Source: Cellulomonas sp. ES6 (GTDB lineage Bacteria; Actinomycetota; Actinomycetes; Actinomycetales; Cellulomonadaceae). Taken from it: 64,000 bases of DNA. The stretch covers positions 3,472,001 through 3,536,000 of the forward strand of contig NZ_CP125655.1 in the NCBI RefSeq assembly GCF_030053835.1, given 5' to 3'. The notes under the pieces were generated by a model. It saw nothing but the letters and a program-made list of their open reading frames with translations, was not told the DNA's origin and did not search any database. The position numbers were made by a program, and so were the translations under genes. This document shows positions 16,333-24,727 of this stretch, piece after piece; the stretch's first letter is position 1, and each line of letters begins with the position of its first letter.

Positions 16333-16360
16333 CTCACCAGGACGGCGCGAGCCGCTCTGG

Positions 16361-16395
16361 ACGAAGGCCCCCAGGAACTCCCTGGGGGCCTTCGT
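16361..16395. terminator. Bidirectional terminator, tRNA-fMet / aldo-keto reductase
   Basis: A perfect 15-bp inverted repeat (16361-16375 with 16381-16395) and a 5-base loop. Because of the flanking ACGAA and TTCGT ends it is symmetric, so it can serve both the tRNA and the convergent reductase gene ending at 16466. Confidence 0.85.
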
Positions 16396-16465
16396 CATGC
16401 TCCGACGGTCCCGTCCGTCGGGCTCGCCGGTCGTGCCGACGCCACCGCGGCGGTGGTGGACGGTC

Positions 16466-17488
16466 CTACCTCGCCGCGCGCTCGCTCCCCGGACGGCGTC
16501 GCAGCGCCGCGTCACCGACCTCCGGCCCGCGGTAGACCATGTCCATCGCGCCGATGCTCTCGCCCGGCGGCACGATCGCGTCGATCCGGTCGAGGACCTC
16601 GTCGGACAGCGCGACGTCGGCGCCGGCCAGGGTGTCCTCGAGCTGCTCCATGGTGCGCGGGCCGATGAGCGCGGACGTCACGCCGGGGTGGGCGATCACG
16701 AACGCCATCGCCAGGTGCGGCAGCGGGATCCCGATCTCGTCCGCGAGGGCGAGGAGCTCCTCCACCGCGGCGAGCCGCCGTTCGTCGCGGAAGTGGCGCA
16801 TCCCGGTGCCTGCCCGGAAGTTGTCGTTCGCCTGCCCGGCCCGGTACTTGCCGGTGAGGGTGCCGCCCGCGAGCGGGCTGTACACGAGGGTGCCCATGCC
16901 GTAGCGCTGCGCCACGGGCAGGATCTCGCGCTCGATCTCCCGGTCGAGGACCGAGTAGTTCGGCTGCTCGGTGCGGAACCGCTCGAACCCGCGGCGCTGC
17001 GACGCCCACTGCGCCTCGACGATCTCGGAGCCGCGCATCGACGAGGAGCCGATCGCGCGGACCTTGCCCTGCCGCACGAGGTCGGTGAGGGCGGAGAGCG
17101 TCTCCTCGATGTCGGTGTCGGGGTCGGGGCGGTGGAGCTGGTAGAGGTCGATGTAGTCGGTGCGCAGGTTCCGCAGCGAGCGCTCGACGGCCTGCACGAT
17201 CCAGCGTCGCGAGGCGCCGCGGTGGTTCACGTCGTCGTCGACCGGGCCGTAGAACTTCGTCGCGAGGACGACCTGGTCGCGGCGGCCCTGGAGCGCCTCG
17301 CCGACGACCTCCTCCGAGTCGCCGTAGCGGTCGGCGGTGTCGACGACGTTGATGCCGGCGTCGAGCGCGCGGTGGATGATCCGGATGCCCTCCCGGCGGT
17401 CGGGGTTGCCGAACGAGCCGAGCATCATGGCGCCGAGCGCGTAGGGCGTCACCTTGATGCCGGTGCGTCCGAGGGTGCGGTACTGCAT
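16466..17488 (-). CDS. Aldo/keto reductase
   Basis: 340-residue NADPH-dependent oxidoreductase of the aldo/keto reductase fold. It starts MQYRTLGRTGIKVTPYALGAMM and shows the active-site series: D in NVVDTADRYG with Y as general acid, K in VVLATKFYG, and H in YIDLYQLHRPDP. The cofactor-binding C-terminal segment is SALIGPRTMEQLEDTL. ATG 17488 has GGGAGG six bases upstream. It is divergent from a TetR gene, and two identical-type operators lie between them, so the reductase is probably the main target of that repressor. The natural substrate is unknown; detoxification of reactive aldehydes is a reasonable guess. Confidence 0.92.
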   Translation of the reverse strand: MQYRTLGRTGIKVTPYALGAMMLGSFGNPDRREGIRIIHRALDAGINVVDTADRYGDSEEVVGEALQGRRDQVVLATKFYGPVDDDVNHRGASRRWIVQAVERSLRNLRTDYIDLYQLHRPDPDTDIEETLSALTDLVRQGKVRAIGSSSMRGSEIVEAQWASQRRGFERFRTEQPNYSVLDREIEREILPVAQRYGMGTLVYSPLAGGTLTGKYRAGQANDNFRAGTGMRHFRDERRLAAVEELLALADEIGIPLPHLAMAFVIAHPGVTSALIGPRTMEQLEDTLAGADVALSDEVLDRIDAIVPPGESIGAMDMVYRGPEVGDAALRRRPGSERAAR

Positions 17489-17511
17489 GGGAGCCTCCCG
17501 TATGCTGGTCA

Positions 17512-17560
17512 CGGAACGTTGTTCCGCTTCGATCGTCCGACCATACGGAACGCTGTTCCG
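17512..17560. promoter_or_regulatory. Twin palindromic operators for the TetR regulator
   Basis: CGGAACGTTGTTCCG (17512-17526) and CGGAACGCTGTTCCG (17546-17560) are near-identical 15-bp palindromes with CGGAAC/GTTCCG arms. Their centres are 34 bp apart (about three helical turns), inside the 93-bp divergent spacer. Both continue with CTT on the right. This is typical of cooperative TetR binding. Confidence 0.8.
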
Positions 17561-17581
17561 CTTTGTCCAGCGAGGTGACCC

Positions 17582-18154
17582 GTGACGCCCTCCGCCGCCA
17601 GCCCCCGGCCCCTGCGCGCCGACGCCCGGCAGAACGCCGACGCCCTGCTCGTCGCCGCCCGCACGGTGTTCGAGCGCTCGGGCGTCGACGCGCCGGCGCG
17701 CGAGGTGGCCGCCGAGGCCGGGGTGGGCGTCGGCACCCTCTACCGGCACTTCCCGACCCGTGCGGACCTGGTGGCCGCGGTCTTCACCACGGAGATCGAC
17801 GCCACGGCGGCGGCCGCCGAGGAGCTGCTGCGCCGGCTCCCGCCGGGCGAGGCGCTGGACGAGTGGGTCGCCCGGTTCACCCAGTTCGTCGCGACCAAGC
17901 AGGGGCTCGCCGCGGCCCTCCGCTCGGGCGACCCGGCGTTCGACGCGCTGCCCACCTACCTGGAGAACGCCCTGGGCCCGGCCCTGCGCGCGCTCATCGA
18001 GGCCGCCGCGGCCGACGGCGAGGTCCGGCCGGACGTCGACCCGATGGACCTGCTCCAGGCCATCGGCGACCTCAGTCACCGCGCGCCGTCCCCGGACGGC
18101 TCGCCCAACCCGATGGTGCGGCTGCTCGTCGACGGGCTGCGGGTGCGGCGGTAG
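17582..18154 (+). CDS. TetR family transcriptional regulator
   Basis: 190-residue repressor. The N-terminal HTH (about residues 22-70) includes AREVAAEAGVGVGTLYRHFPTRADLVAAVF, and the C-terminal ligand domain is of the SCO1712/SbtR-like type (VARFTQFVATKQGLAAALRSGDPAF, PDVDPMDLLQAIGDL). The GTG start lies directly after GAGGTGACC. It is divergent from the aldo/keto reductase with two palindromic operators between, so it probably represses both genes and is released by an electrophile or aldehyde. That ligand class is inferred only from the neighbour. Confidence 0.92.
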   Translation: MTPSAASPRPLRADARQNADALLVAARTVFERSGVDAPAREVAAEAGVGVGTLYRHFPTRADLVAAVFTTEIDATAAAAEELLRRLPPGEALDEWVARFTQFVATKQGLAAALRSGDPAFDALPTYLENALGPALRALIEAAAADGEVRPDVDPMDLLQAIGDLSHRAPSPDGSPNPMVRLLVDGLRVRR

Positions 18155-18171
18155 CCGGAGCCCGTCGCGCG

Positions 18172-18205
18172 ACGAGGGCCCGGACCGGACGGCCCGGGCC
18201 CTCGT
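18172..18205. terminator. Bidirectional terminator, tetR / gadC
   Basis: A 12-bp perfect stem (18172-18183 with 18194-18205) and a 10-base loop between two convergent genes. Confidence 0.75.
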
Positions 18206-18218
18206 GCGCGCACCGGCG

Positions 18219-19901
18219 CTACCCGGTGCCGGAGCCGGTGCCGGTGCCTCCCGCCCCGTCGTCGGCAGCGCGACGCCGCGGCGCCCCGCCCGGGGCCGGC
18301 GGGTTGACGAGCACCGTGTCCGCCGTGCGGCGCTCCTCGGCCGTGCGCTGGTCCCACCCCGGCTTGCGGCGGGCGTAGAACAGCAGCGGCGGTCCGCCCA
18401 GCACGACGACGACGAGCAGGACGACCAGCGGGTACGTCGCCTCGCCGAGCCCGGTGAACCCGTCGGGGCGCACGAACGCCAGGACGAAGGCCGCCGCGCA
18501 CGCCACGAACCCCAGCCCGGCCACGAACGTCATGGCCGGCGTGCGGTAGGTGCGCACGACCTCCGGGTGGGTGCGGCGCAGCCGGATCGCGGCCGCGAAC
18601 ATGAGCATGTACATCAGCAGGTACAGGGCCGCCGCCATGTCGACGAGCGCGACGAACGCCGTGTTCCCGTTGGGGATCACGACGAACAGCAGCGCCAGCA
18701 GCGTGACGACCGCCCCCTGCGCGACGAGGATGCCGACCTGCACGCCCGCCTTGTTGCGACGCTGGAGCGCCGGCGGCAGCAGCCCGGTGCGGGCTGCGGC
18801 GAGCAGGCCGCGTGACGGCCCCGCGATCCATGTGACGACCGACGCGAAGGCGCCGAGCGCGATGAGCAGCGAGATCACGGGGGTCGCCCACCCCAGGGCC
18901 CAGTGGTCGAAGAAGTGCTGGAACGCGAGGTTGATGCCGTTGGTCAGGCCGAGCGACGCGCGGGGCACCGCGACGGCGATCGCGATCGTCGGCAGGATGA
19001 ACACCGCCAGGATGAGCCCGGTGGCGATGGCGATCGACCGGGGGAACCCGCGGCCGGGGTCGCGCAGGTCGTTCGCGTGGACCGCGTTGACCTCCATGCC
19101 CGCGAACGCGAGCACGTTGGACACGACGAGCACGATCGACGCGATGCCCGTCCACGGCGGCACGACGGCCGACGCCTCGAGGGTCGTCTCCGACCGCTCG
19201 CCCGTCGCGAGCCACACCGCGCCGAGCACGATGAGCAGCGCCGCGGGGAACAGCGTCCCGAGGATGCCGCTCCACGAGCCGACCTTCGCGAACAGCGTGC
19301 CGCCCGCGAGGGTGATGAGCGTCGAGCCCCAGTACAGGACGAGGATGACGACGGCGGTGTAGAGGCCGTTGTCCGCGATGCCCTGGTCGCCGATCACGAA
19401 CGACAGGCTCGCGGCGATGAAGGCGATCTGCGTCGGGTACCAGACGACGTTCTGGATCCACTGGAGCCAGATCGCGACGAACCCGAGCCGCCCGCCGAAC
19501 GCCTCGCGCACCCAGGTGTAGACGCCGCCCTTCCAGCCGGTCGCGAGCTCGGCGGCCACCAGCGCGGTCGGCACGAGGAACAGGATCGCCGGGACGATGA
19601 ACAGCGTCACGGAGCCCAGGCCGTACAGGGACATCGCGGGCAGCGAGCGCAGGGACGCGACGACGACGACGGTCAGCATCGCGAGCTGGACCACCGACAT
19701 GTACGCGGTGGCGCTCGCGGACGGGGCGCCGATCGCGGGCCCGGTGTGGCCCGGTGGCGTCCGGTCGTGCGGCGGCCCGTACGGGTGCGCCGCGACGTGC
19801 TCGGCGGACGGTGCCGCGGTGCCGTCGGCGCGCACGGGCGCCGACGTCGCCGGAGCCCGACCGCGAGCGGGCATGGAGGCAGGGCGGTCTGGCTGGTCCA
19901 T
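18219..19901 (-). CDS. gadC: Glutamate/GABA antiporter-like APC permease
   Basis: 560-residue amino-acid/polyamine/organocation superfamily carrier with about 12 predicted membrane spans between residues 65 and 510. It has long cytosolic ends rich in Pro/Gly/Ala; the C-terminal tail after KPGWDQRTAEERR may act as the pH-gating plug known in GadC. Helix 1 carries MSVVQLAMLTVVVVASLRSLP, and GWKGGVYTWVREAFG is characteristic of the glutamate:GABA antiporter branch. It starts 12 bases after the glutamate decarboxylase stop on the same strand, so the two form an acid-resistance operon that swaps external glutamate for internal GABA. Assignment is by homology pattern plus context. Confidence 0.85.
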   Translation of the reverse strand: MDQPDRPASMPARGRAPATSAPVRADGTAAPSAEHVAAHPYGPPHDRTPPGHTGPAIGAPSASATAYMSVVQLAMLTVVVVASLRSLPAMSLYGLGSVTLFIVPAILFLVPTALVAAELATGWKGGVYTWVREAFGGRLGFVAIWLQWIQNVVWYPTQIAFIAASLSFVIGDQGIADNGLYTAVVILVLYWGSTLITLAGGTLFAKVGSWSGILGTLFPAALLIVLGAVWLATGERSETTLEASAVVPPWTGIASIVLVVSNVLAFAGMEVNAVHANDLRDPGRGFPRSIAIATGLILAVFILPTIAIAVAVPRASLGLTNGINLAFQHFFDHWALGWATPVISLLIALGAFASVVTWIAGPSRGLLAAARTGLLPPALQRRNKAGVQVGILVAQGAVVTLLALLFVVIPNGNTAFVALVDMAAALYLLMYMLMFAAAIRLRRTHPEVVRTYRTPAMTFVAGLGFVACAAAFVLAFVRPDGFTGLGEATYPLVVLLVVVVLGGPPLLFYARRKPGWDQRTAEERRTADTVLVNPPAPGGAPRRRAADDGAGGTGTGSGTG

Positions 19902-19913
19902 GGCCGTGCCCCC

Positions 19914-21320
19914 TCAGTGGTGGAAGCCGGGGTGGTGGGCCTCGGCCGGCATGGGCCCGGTGAGGCCGTCGAGGTAGGCGACCTGCTCACCCAGCTCCGC
20001 CAGGAAGGCCTCGGCGAGGTCCCGGCTCAGCCCGTTGCGCACCACCACCCGCTGCACCGTGACGTCCGGCAGGTCGGCGGGCATCGGGTAGGCGGGCACC
20101 AGCCAGCCCTTCATCCGGAGCCGGTCCGACAGGTGGTAGAGGTTCCAGTTCTCCGTGTGGCCCTCGCGCAGCCGCCAGGCGAACACCGGGATGTCCGACC
20201 CGTCGTTCCACAGCTCGAACGCCGGCATCTGCGCGATCTCGCCGGAGAGGTAGAGCGCCACGTCCCGGGACGCGCCCTGGACGCGGGTGTATCCCTCGGT
20301 GCCCAGCCGCAGGAACACGTAGTACTGCAGCAGCACCTGGGCCCCCGGCCGCGAGAAGTTCAACGCGAACGTCGGCATCTCGCCACCGAGGTAGCTCACG
20401 CGGAACACCAGGTCGTCGGGGAGCGCGTCGGCGGTGCGCCAGACCACCCACCCGACGCCGGGGTAGACGAGGCCGTACTTGTGCCCCGACGTGCTGATGG
20501 ACGCGACCCGGTCCACGCGGAAGTCCCACGCGAGGTCGGGCTGCAGGAACGGCGCGATCATCCCGCCGGAGGCGCCGTCGACGTGGATCGGCACGTCCAG
20601 CCCGGTGGACTCCTGGATCCGGTCCAGCGCCGCCGCGACGTCCGCGACCGGCTCGTACATGCCGGTGTACGTCACGCCGAGGATGGCGACGACGCCGATG
20701 GTGTTCTCGTCGACGTACTGCTCGAGGCCGTGCCCGTCGAGCACCTTGTGCTCCCACGAGATCGGGACGGTGCGCATCTCGACGTCGAAGTAGTTGCAGA
20801 ACTTCTCCCAGCACACCTGCACCGCGCTGGACATGACGAGGTTGGGCCGGTCCGTCGGCAGACCCGCGGCGTGCCGGGCGTGCTGCCAGCGACGCTTGAG
20901 CGCCAGGCCGCCGAGCATGCACGCCTCGGACGACCCGATGGTCGAGGTGCCGATGGTGCGGTCCGGGTCGGGCGCGTGCCACAGGTCGGCCAGCATGGTC
21001 CAGCACCGCGTCTCGACGGCGGCGGTCTGCGGGTACTCGTCCTTGTCGATCATGTTCTTGTCGGCGGCCTCCAGGTACAGGCGGCCGGCGTGGTCGTCCA
21101 TCCACGTGCCGACGAACGTGGCGAGGTTCAGCCGGGCGTTGCCGTCGAGCATCGCCTCGTCGTGGACGATCTGGTAGGCGGTCTCCGGGAGGGACTCGCC
21201 GTCGGGGAGCCGGAACTTCGGCAGCTCCGTCGCCTCCCCGGGCCGGGCGAACAGCGGGTTGAGACCCACCGCGTCCTGCTCGTTCTCCTGCCGCTCCACT
21301 CTGCGCGTCGTCGTGACCAC
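19914..21320 (-). CDS. gadB: Glutamate decarboxylase (PLP enzyme)
   Basis: 468-residue pyridoxal-phosphate decarboxylase converting glutamate to GABA and CO2 with consumption of a proton. Visible motifs are the substrate region NLATFVGTWMD, ETRCWTMLADLWHAP, GTSTIGSSEACMLGG (phosphate binding), HVDGASGG (cofactor-ring aspartate), and STSGHKYG with the Schiff-base lysine K281. The length and order are those of bacterial GadA/GadB. GTG 21320 follows GGGGGA on the minus strand. The 240-bp upstream region holds a hairpin and Crp-type half-sites, and gadC follows directly. Acid tolerance is the likely role. Confidence 0.95.
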   Translation of the reverse strand: MVTTTRRVERQENEQDAVGLNPLFARPGEATELPKFRLPDGESLPETAYQIVHDEAMLDGNARLNLATFVGTWMDDHAGRLYLEAADKNMIDKDEYPQTAAVETRCWTMLADLWHAPDPDRTIGTSTIGSSEACMLGGLALKRRWQHARHAAGLPTDRPNLVMSSAVQVCWEKFCNYFDVEMRTVPISWEHKVLDGHGLEQYVDENTIGVVAILGVTYTGMYEPVADVAAALDRIQESTGLDVPIHVDGASGGMIAPFLQPDLAWDFRVDRVASISTSGHKYGLVYPGVGWVVWRTADALPDDLVFRVSYLGGEMPTFALNFSRPGAQVLLQYYVFLRLGTEGYTRVQGASRDVALYLSGEIAQMPAFELWNDGSDIPVFAWRLREGHTENWNLYHLSDRLRMKGWLVPAYPMPADLPDVTVQRVVVRNGLSRDLAEAFLAELGEQVAYLDGLTGPMPAEAHHPGFHH

Positions 21321-21335
21321 AGCACTTCCCCCTGT

Positions 21336-21358
21336 CAGTGCCGATTGCGGAGGCACTG
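21336..21358 (-). promoter_or_regulatory. Inverted repeat in the gad 5' leader
   Basis: CAGTGCC (21336-21342) and GGCACTG (21352-21358) form exact 7-bp arms around a 9-base centre, 15 bases upstream of the gad start codon. It could be an operator or an mRNA hairpin close to the ribosome site. Confidence 0.45.
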
Positions 21359-21389
21359 CTCGGGGTGGGCTCAGACGTCGGGCGGACCT

Positions 21390-21417
21390 GTCACAGCGCC
21401 GTGTGACGGATGTCACG
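21390..21417. promoter_or_regulatory. Crp-type half-site cluster upstream of gad
   Basis: GTCACA (21390-21395), TGTGAC (21402-21407) and GTCAC (21412-21416) are three half-sites. The last two make TGTGACGGATGTCACG, one base from the TGTGA-N6-TCACA consensus of Crp/GlxR-type regulators. The cluster lies about 70-95 bp upstream of gad and about 150 bp upstream of the divergent monooxygenase gene. Confidence 0.5.
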
Positions 21418-21560
21418 TCCTCGACGCTAGACCTGGTTCCCGTCGGCGGCGACCGCCGACCGGGGGTCCCGGGACGCCGGGGCCGACCCGAGCAGGATCG
21501 GGCACGGATCGCGGCGGATCCCTCTAGGGCCCCGCGACCCGGCCGTGGCTCGATGGAGGC

Positions 21561-21893
21561 ATGACCTCGCAGAGCGCCGTGACCTACGGCTTCACCTCCA
21601 CCATGACCGCCCACCCGGGCCGCGGCGACGAGCTCGTCGCCCTGCTGCTGTCCGGCCTCGACCGGGGCAACCCGGCGACGAGCGAGCACTGCCTCGTGTA
21701 CCTCGTGAGCCGCTCGGCCGCCGACCCGGACGTCGCCCACGTCATCGAGGGCTGGACGACCGAGGTGGACCACCACCGCGTGTTCGCCGGGGAGGCCGCG
21801 CAGGCGATCGTCGCCCGGTTCGCGGGCCTGCTCGCGAAGGAGCCGGAGTACACCGACCTCACGCCGGTCGGCGGGAAGGCGCTGCTCCCGTGA
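21561..21893 (+). CDS. Antibiotic biosynthesis monooxygenase (ABM) domain protein
   Basis: 110-residue dimeric ferredoxin-like-fold protein of the ABM/YgiN kind. It shows FTSTMTAHPGRGDELVALLL, CLVYLVSRSAADPDVAHVIEGWTTEVDHHRVFAGEA and a short C-terminal LTPVGGKALLP. Such proteins can be cofactor-free oxygenases or simple binding proteins; no substrate can be assigned. ATG 21561 follows GGAGG at 21553-21557. It overlaps the next gene by four bases (GTGA), so the two are translationally coupled. No antibiotic cluster surrounds it, so the family name should not be read as a function. Confidence 0.82.
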   Translation: MTSQSAVTYGFTSTMTAHPGRGDELVALLLSGLDRGNPATSEHCLVYLVSRSAADPDVAHVIEGWTTEVDHHRVFAGEAAQAIVARFAGLLAKEPEYTDLTPVGGKALLP

Positions 21894-22915
21894 CCGCGCG
21901 GCCCGTGACGGCGCGGCCCGCGACCGCGCGTCCCGCGACCACGCGCCCGGCGCGGCCCGCTGTCGACCCGGAGCTCGCCGCCCTGCTGGACGGCATGCCG
22001 GACCTCCCGGCGCTGTCCGCCGAGTCGCTGCTGCTGATCCGCCCGTACGCCGTGGGCCGGCCCGCGACGGTGCTGGCGGGCCGCGCGGTGCGGCGACGGG
22101 AGACCGAGGTCGCCGCCGCCGACGGGACGTCACTGCCCCTCACCGTGCGGTCGCCCGCCGAGCAGGACGCCACGCAGGATGCCGCGCCCTCCGGCCCGGG
22201 AGCGCCGGCGGTGCTGTGGCTGCACGGCGGCGGCATGGTGATGGGGGACCGGTTCTCCCAGCTCGACATCCCGCTGGAGTGGCTCGACGCGCTGGGCTCC
22301 GTGGTGGTGACCGTCGACTACCGGCTGGCGCCGGAGGTCACGGGCACGACGATCGTCGAGGACGGGTACCGCGCCCTCGTGTGGCTCGCGGACCACGCCG
22401 CGGAGCTCGGCGTCGACCCGGACCGGGTGGTCGTCGCCGGCACGAGCGCCGGCGGCGGGCTGGCCGCGGGCGTCGTCCTGCTGGCGCGCGACCGCGGCGG
22501 TCCGGCCGTCGCCGCCCAGGTGCTGGTGTGCCCGATGCTCGACCACCGCAGCGCGACCACGTCGGCCCGGCAGTTCACCGGGCCGGGCGTGTGGTCGCTG
22601 GAGTCCAACCGGTTCGCGTGGTCCGCGGTGCTGGGGGCGCAGCCGGCGGACGTGCCGGCGAGCGTGTCCCCGAGCGTGGCGGCCGACCTGGCGGGACTGC
22701 CGGCCGCGTACCTCGACGCGGGTTCCGCGGAGGTGTTCCGCGACGAGGTCGTGGACTACGCGTCCCGGATCTGGGCGGCCGGCGGGCAGGCGGAGCTGCA
22801 CGTGTGGGCGGGCGGGTTCCACGGGTTCGACGCGCTGTTCCCGGACGCGGCGGTGTCGCGTGCGGCGCGGGCGAGCCGGCTCGGCTGGCTGCGGCGGGTG
22901 CTGCGCGAGGGGTGA
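21890..22915 (+). CDS. Alpha/beta hydrolase (HSL-type esterase)
   Basis: 341-residue hydrolase of the hormone-sensitive-lipase-like family. It has the oxyanion motif HGGGMVMGD, the nucleophile elbow GTSAGGG, an acid region LDAGSAEVFRDEVVDYA, and the catalytic histidine in GGFHGFDAL. Residues 2-20 are a degenerate TARPVTARPATARP repeat encoded by 12-bp DNA units at the start of the gene. The GTG start overlaps the stop of the monooxygenase gene. Carboxylic-ester hydrolysis is likely; the substrate is unknown. There is no signal peptide, so it is cytosolic. Confidence 0.9.
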   Translation: MTARPVTARPATARPATTRPARPAVDPELAALLDGMPDLPALSAESLLLIRPYAVGRPATVLAGRAVRRRETEVAAADGTSLPLTVRSPAEQDATQDAAPSGPGAPAVLWLHGGGMVMGDRFSQLDIPLEWLDALGSVVVTVDYRLAPEVTGTTIVEDGYRALVWLADHAAELGVDPDRVVVAGTSAGGGLAAGVVLLARDRGGPAVAAQVLVCPMLDHRSATTSARQFTGPGVWSLESNRFAWSAVLGAQPADVPASVSPSVAADLAGLPAAYLDAGSAEVFRDEVVDYASRIWAAGGQAELHVWAGGFHGFDALFPDAAVSRAARASRLGWLRRVLREG

Positions 22916-23019
22916 CGGCGGCGTCGCGACCGGCGGGCCACGGCACCGCCGGGCTAGAGGCCGAGCGACGCCCGGACCGCCGCCTCCGTCGGCCCAGAGA
23001 CGCGCGTGCTCCTCGGGGC

Positions 23020-23832
23020 TCAGAACGGCCGCAACCGCGTCCACAGCAGCGCGGCGAGGCACTCGCGGGTCGCGGCCGAGGTCACGTCGCCGGCCGGTGG
23101 CACGACGCGGTCGTCCTCGAGGTAGGACCCGGAGGGCACGTCGGCCGTGGCGGCGTGCAGCACCCGCCGGGCGCCGCGGTCCGGGGACCCGCCGACCGGG
23201 CCGGCGAGGGCGGCGCTCAGGGCGGTCGCGTTGAGCCCCGGGCACACCGCCACCACGTCCACGCCCGACGGCCGGAGCTCGTCGGCCAGCGCCAGCGCCC
23301 AGGCGAGCATCGCGCCCTTCGCCCGGGCGTACGCGGTCACCGGGGCGTAGCCCCGCACGAGGTCGGGGTCGTCCAGGTCGAGCGGCTCGACCCGGTGCGC
23401 GGAGGACGCGACGGCCACCACGCGCGAGCCCGGGTGCAGGGCGGGCACGAGCAGCCGGGTCAGCAGCGCCGGGGCCAGCGCGTCCACCTGCAGCGTCCGC
23501 TCGGAGCCGTCCTCCGTCAGGACCCGCTCCGGCGACCCCGGCACCGCGGCGTCGTGCACGAGCAGGTCGATGCGCGGCGCGACCGCCCGCACGCGCCGGG
23601 CCGCCGCGACGACCTCGCGCAGGCGCGTGAAGTCGGCCCCCACGTAGTGCACCTCGGCGGGCCCGCCGCGTCGGACGCCCGCCAGCACGTCGGCGACGTC
23701 GTCCGGGGGCTCCGGGCCGAGCAGGACGAGCCGGGTGGCGCGCGAGGCGAGCCGGCGCGCCGCCGCCTCGCCGATGCCGCTGGTCGCCCCGGTGAGCACG
23801 ACCGTGCCCAGGGGGCCGGCGCAGGGGCTCAC
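23020..23832 (-). CDS. SDR-like oxidoreductase (divergent)
   Basis: 270-residue Rossmann protein with TGATSGIGEAAARRLASRATRLVLLGPEP at the N-terminus, DLLVHDAAVPG in place of the usual NNAG, and YARAKGAML around the catalytic Tyr/Lys (Y-A-R-A-K, i.e. YxxxK). It resembles the retinol-dehydrogenase/protochlorophyllide-reductase-like branch. The GTG start overlaps the stop of the upstream SDR by four bases. Both SDR genes are divergent from an AraC regulator that may control them. Substrate unknown. Confidence 0.82.
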   Translation of the reverse strand: MSPCAGPLGTVVLTGATSGIGEAAARRLASRATRLVLLGPEPPDDVADVLAGVRRGGPAEVHYVGADFTRLREVVAAARRVRAVAPRIDLLVHDAAVPGSPERVLTEDGSERTLQVDALAPALLTRLLVPALHPGSRVVAVASSAHRVEPLDLDDPDLVRGYAPVTAYARAKGAMLAWALALADELRPSGVDVVAVCPGLNATALSAALAGPVGGSPDRGARRVLHAATADVPSGSYLEDDRVVPPAGDVTSAATRECLAALLWTRLRPF

Positions 23833-24605
23833 AGCGCGTACCCGCCGGCGACCTGCACGTCCTGGCCGGTGATCCACCGGGCGTCGTCGGACAGCAGGAA
23901 CGCGATCACGCGCCCGATGTCCTCCGGCTCGCCGAGGCGTCCCAGGGCGGTGCGGGCCGCGATCGCCTCGGCGATCTCGGGGAAGCGCTCGAAGGCGTCG
24001 TCCGCGATGCGGGTGCGGGTCGGCCCGGGGGCGACCGAGTTGACGCGGATGCCCCGCGGGCTGAGCTCCCGCGCCAGGTAGCGCGTCGCGACGACCAGCC
24101 CGGCCTTCATCGCGGCGTACGCGGAGTAGCCCGCCTCCGTCTCGCCCGGGCGCACGGAGCTGCTCGAGACGTTGACCACCGACCCTCCGTCCGCCAGCAG
24201 GGGGAGCAGCGTCTGCGTGAGGAGGTACGGCCCGCGCAGCAGCACCCGGTAGGACGCGTCGAGGTGCTCGGGCGTCGTGTCCTGGAACGGGCGGCCGCCG
24301 CCCGCGCCGGCGTTGTTCACCAGGCCGGCGAGCGTCGGGGTGCCCCACCCGCCGAGCACCCGCGCCAGCGCTTCCCGGAACTCCGGGAAGGTCTCGGCGG
24401 CGCCGAGGTCCAGGGGCAGGGCGGCGGCCCGGGCGCCGCGCTCGTGCAGCAGCGCGACGGTCCTGCCGGCCTCGTCCGGGCGGGTGCGGTACGTGACGAC
24501 GACCGCGTGCCCGCGGGCGGCGACCTCGACGGCGGTGCCGCGGCCGATCCCGGCGGTGCCGCCGGTGACCACCACGACCTGCTGGTCCGTGCTCGGGGTG
24601 TCCAT
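23829..24605 (-). CDS. SDR family oxidoreductase (classical)
   Basis: 258-residue classical short-chain dehydrogenase. The cofactor motif TGGTAGIGRG, NNAGAGG, catalytic serine in NVSSSSVRPG, YSAYAAMKAG (YxxxK), and a C-terminal ITGQDVQVAGGYAL all match FabG-like enzymes. The conservative motif set argues for an active NAD(P)-dependent carbonyl reductase. It is the first gene of a two-gene operon, divergent from the AraC-type regulator at 24728 across a 122-bp spacer. Substrate unknown. Confidence 0.92.
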   Translation of the reverse strand: MDTPSTDQQVVVVTGGTAGIGRGTAVEVAARGHAVVVTYRTRPDEAGRTVALLHERGARAAALPLDLGAAETFPEFREALARVLGGWGTPTLAGLVNNAGAGGGRPFQDTTPEHLDASYRVLLRGPYLLTQTLLPLLADGGSVVNVSSSSVRPGETEAGYSAYAAMKAGLVVATRYLARELSPRGIRVNSVAPGPTRTRIADDAFERFPEIAEAIAARTALGRLGEPEDIGRVIAFLLSDDARWITGQDVQVAGGYAL

Positions 24606-24727
24606 GCGTCCAGCGAACCCCCGCCGGTGCGCCGGGTGTGAGGGCGATCGTCGCGCGTCCTTGCCTGATCCTGCCGGGGGCGGCCGGAACCGGCGACCCT
24701 CGCGCCGACCTCTGCTTGACTCGGGTG

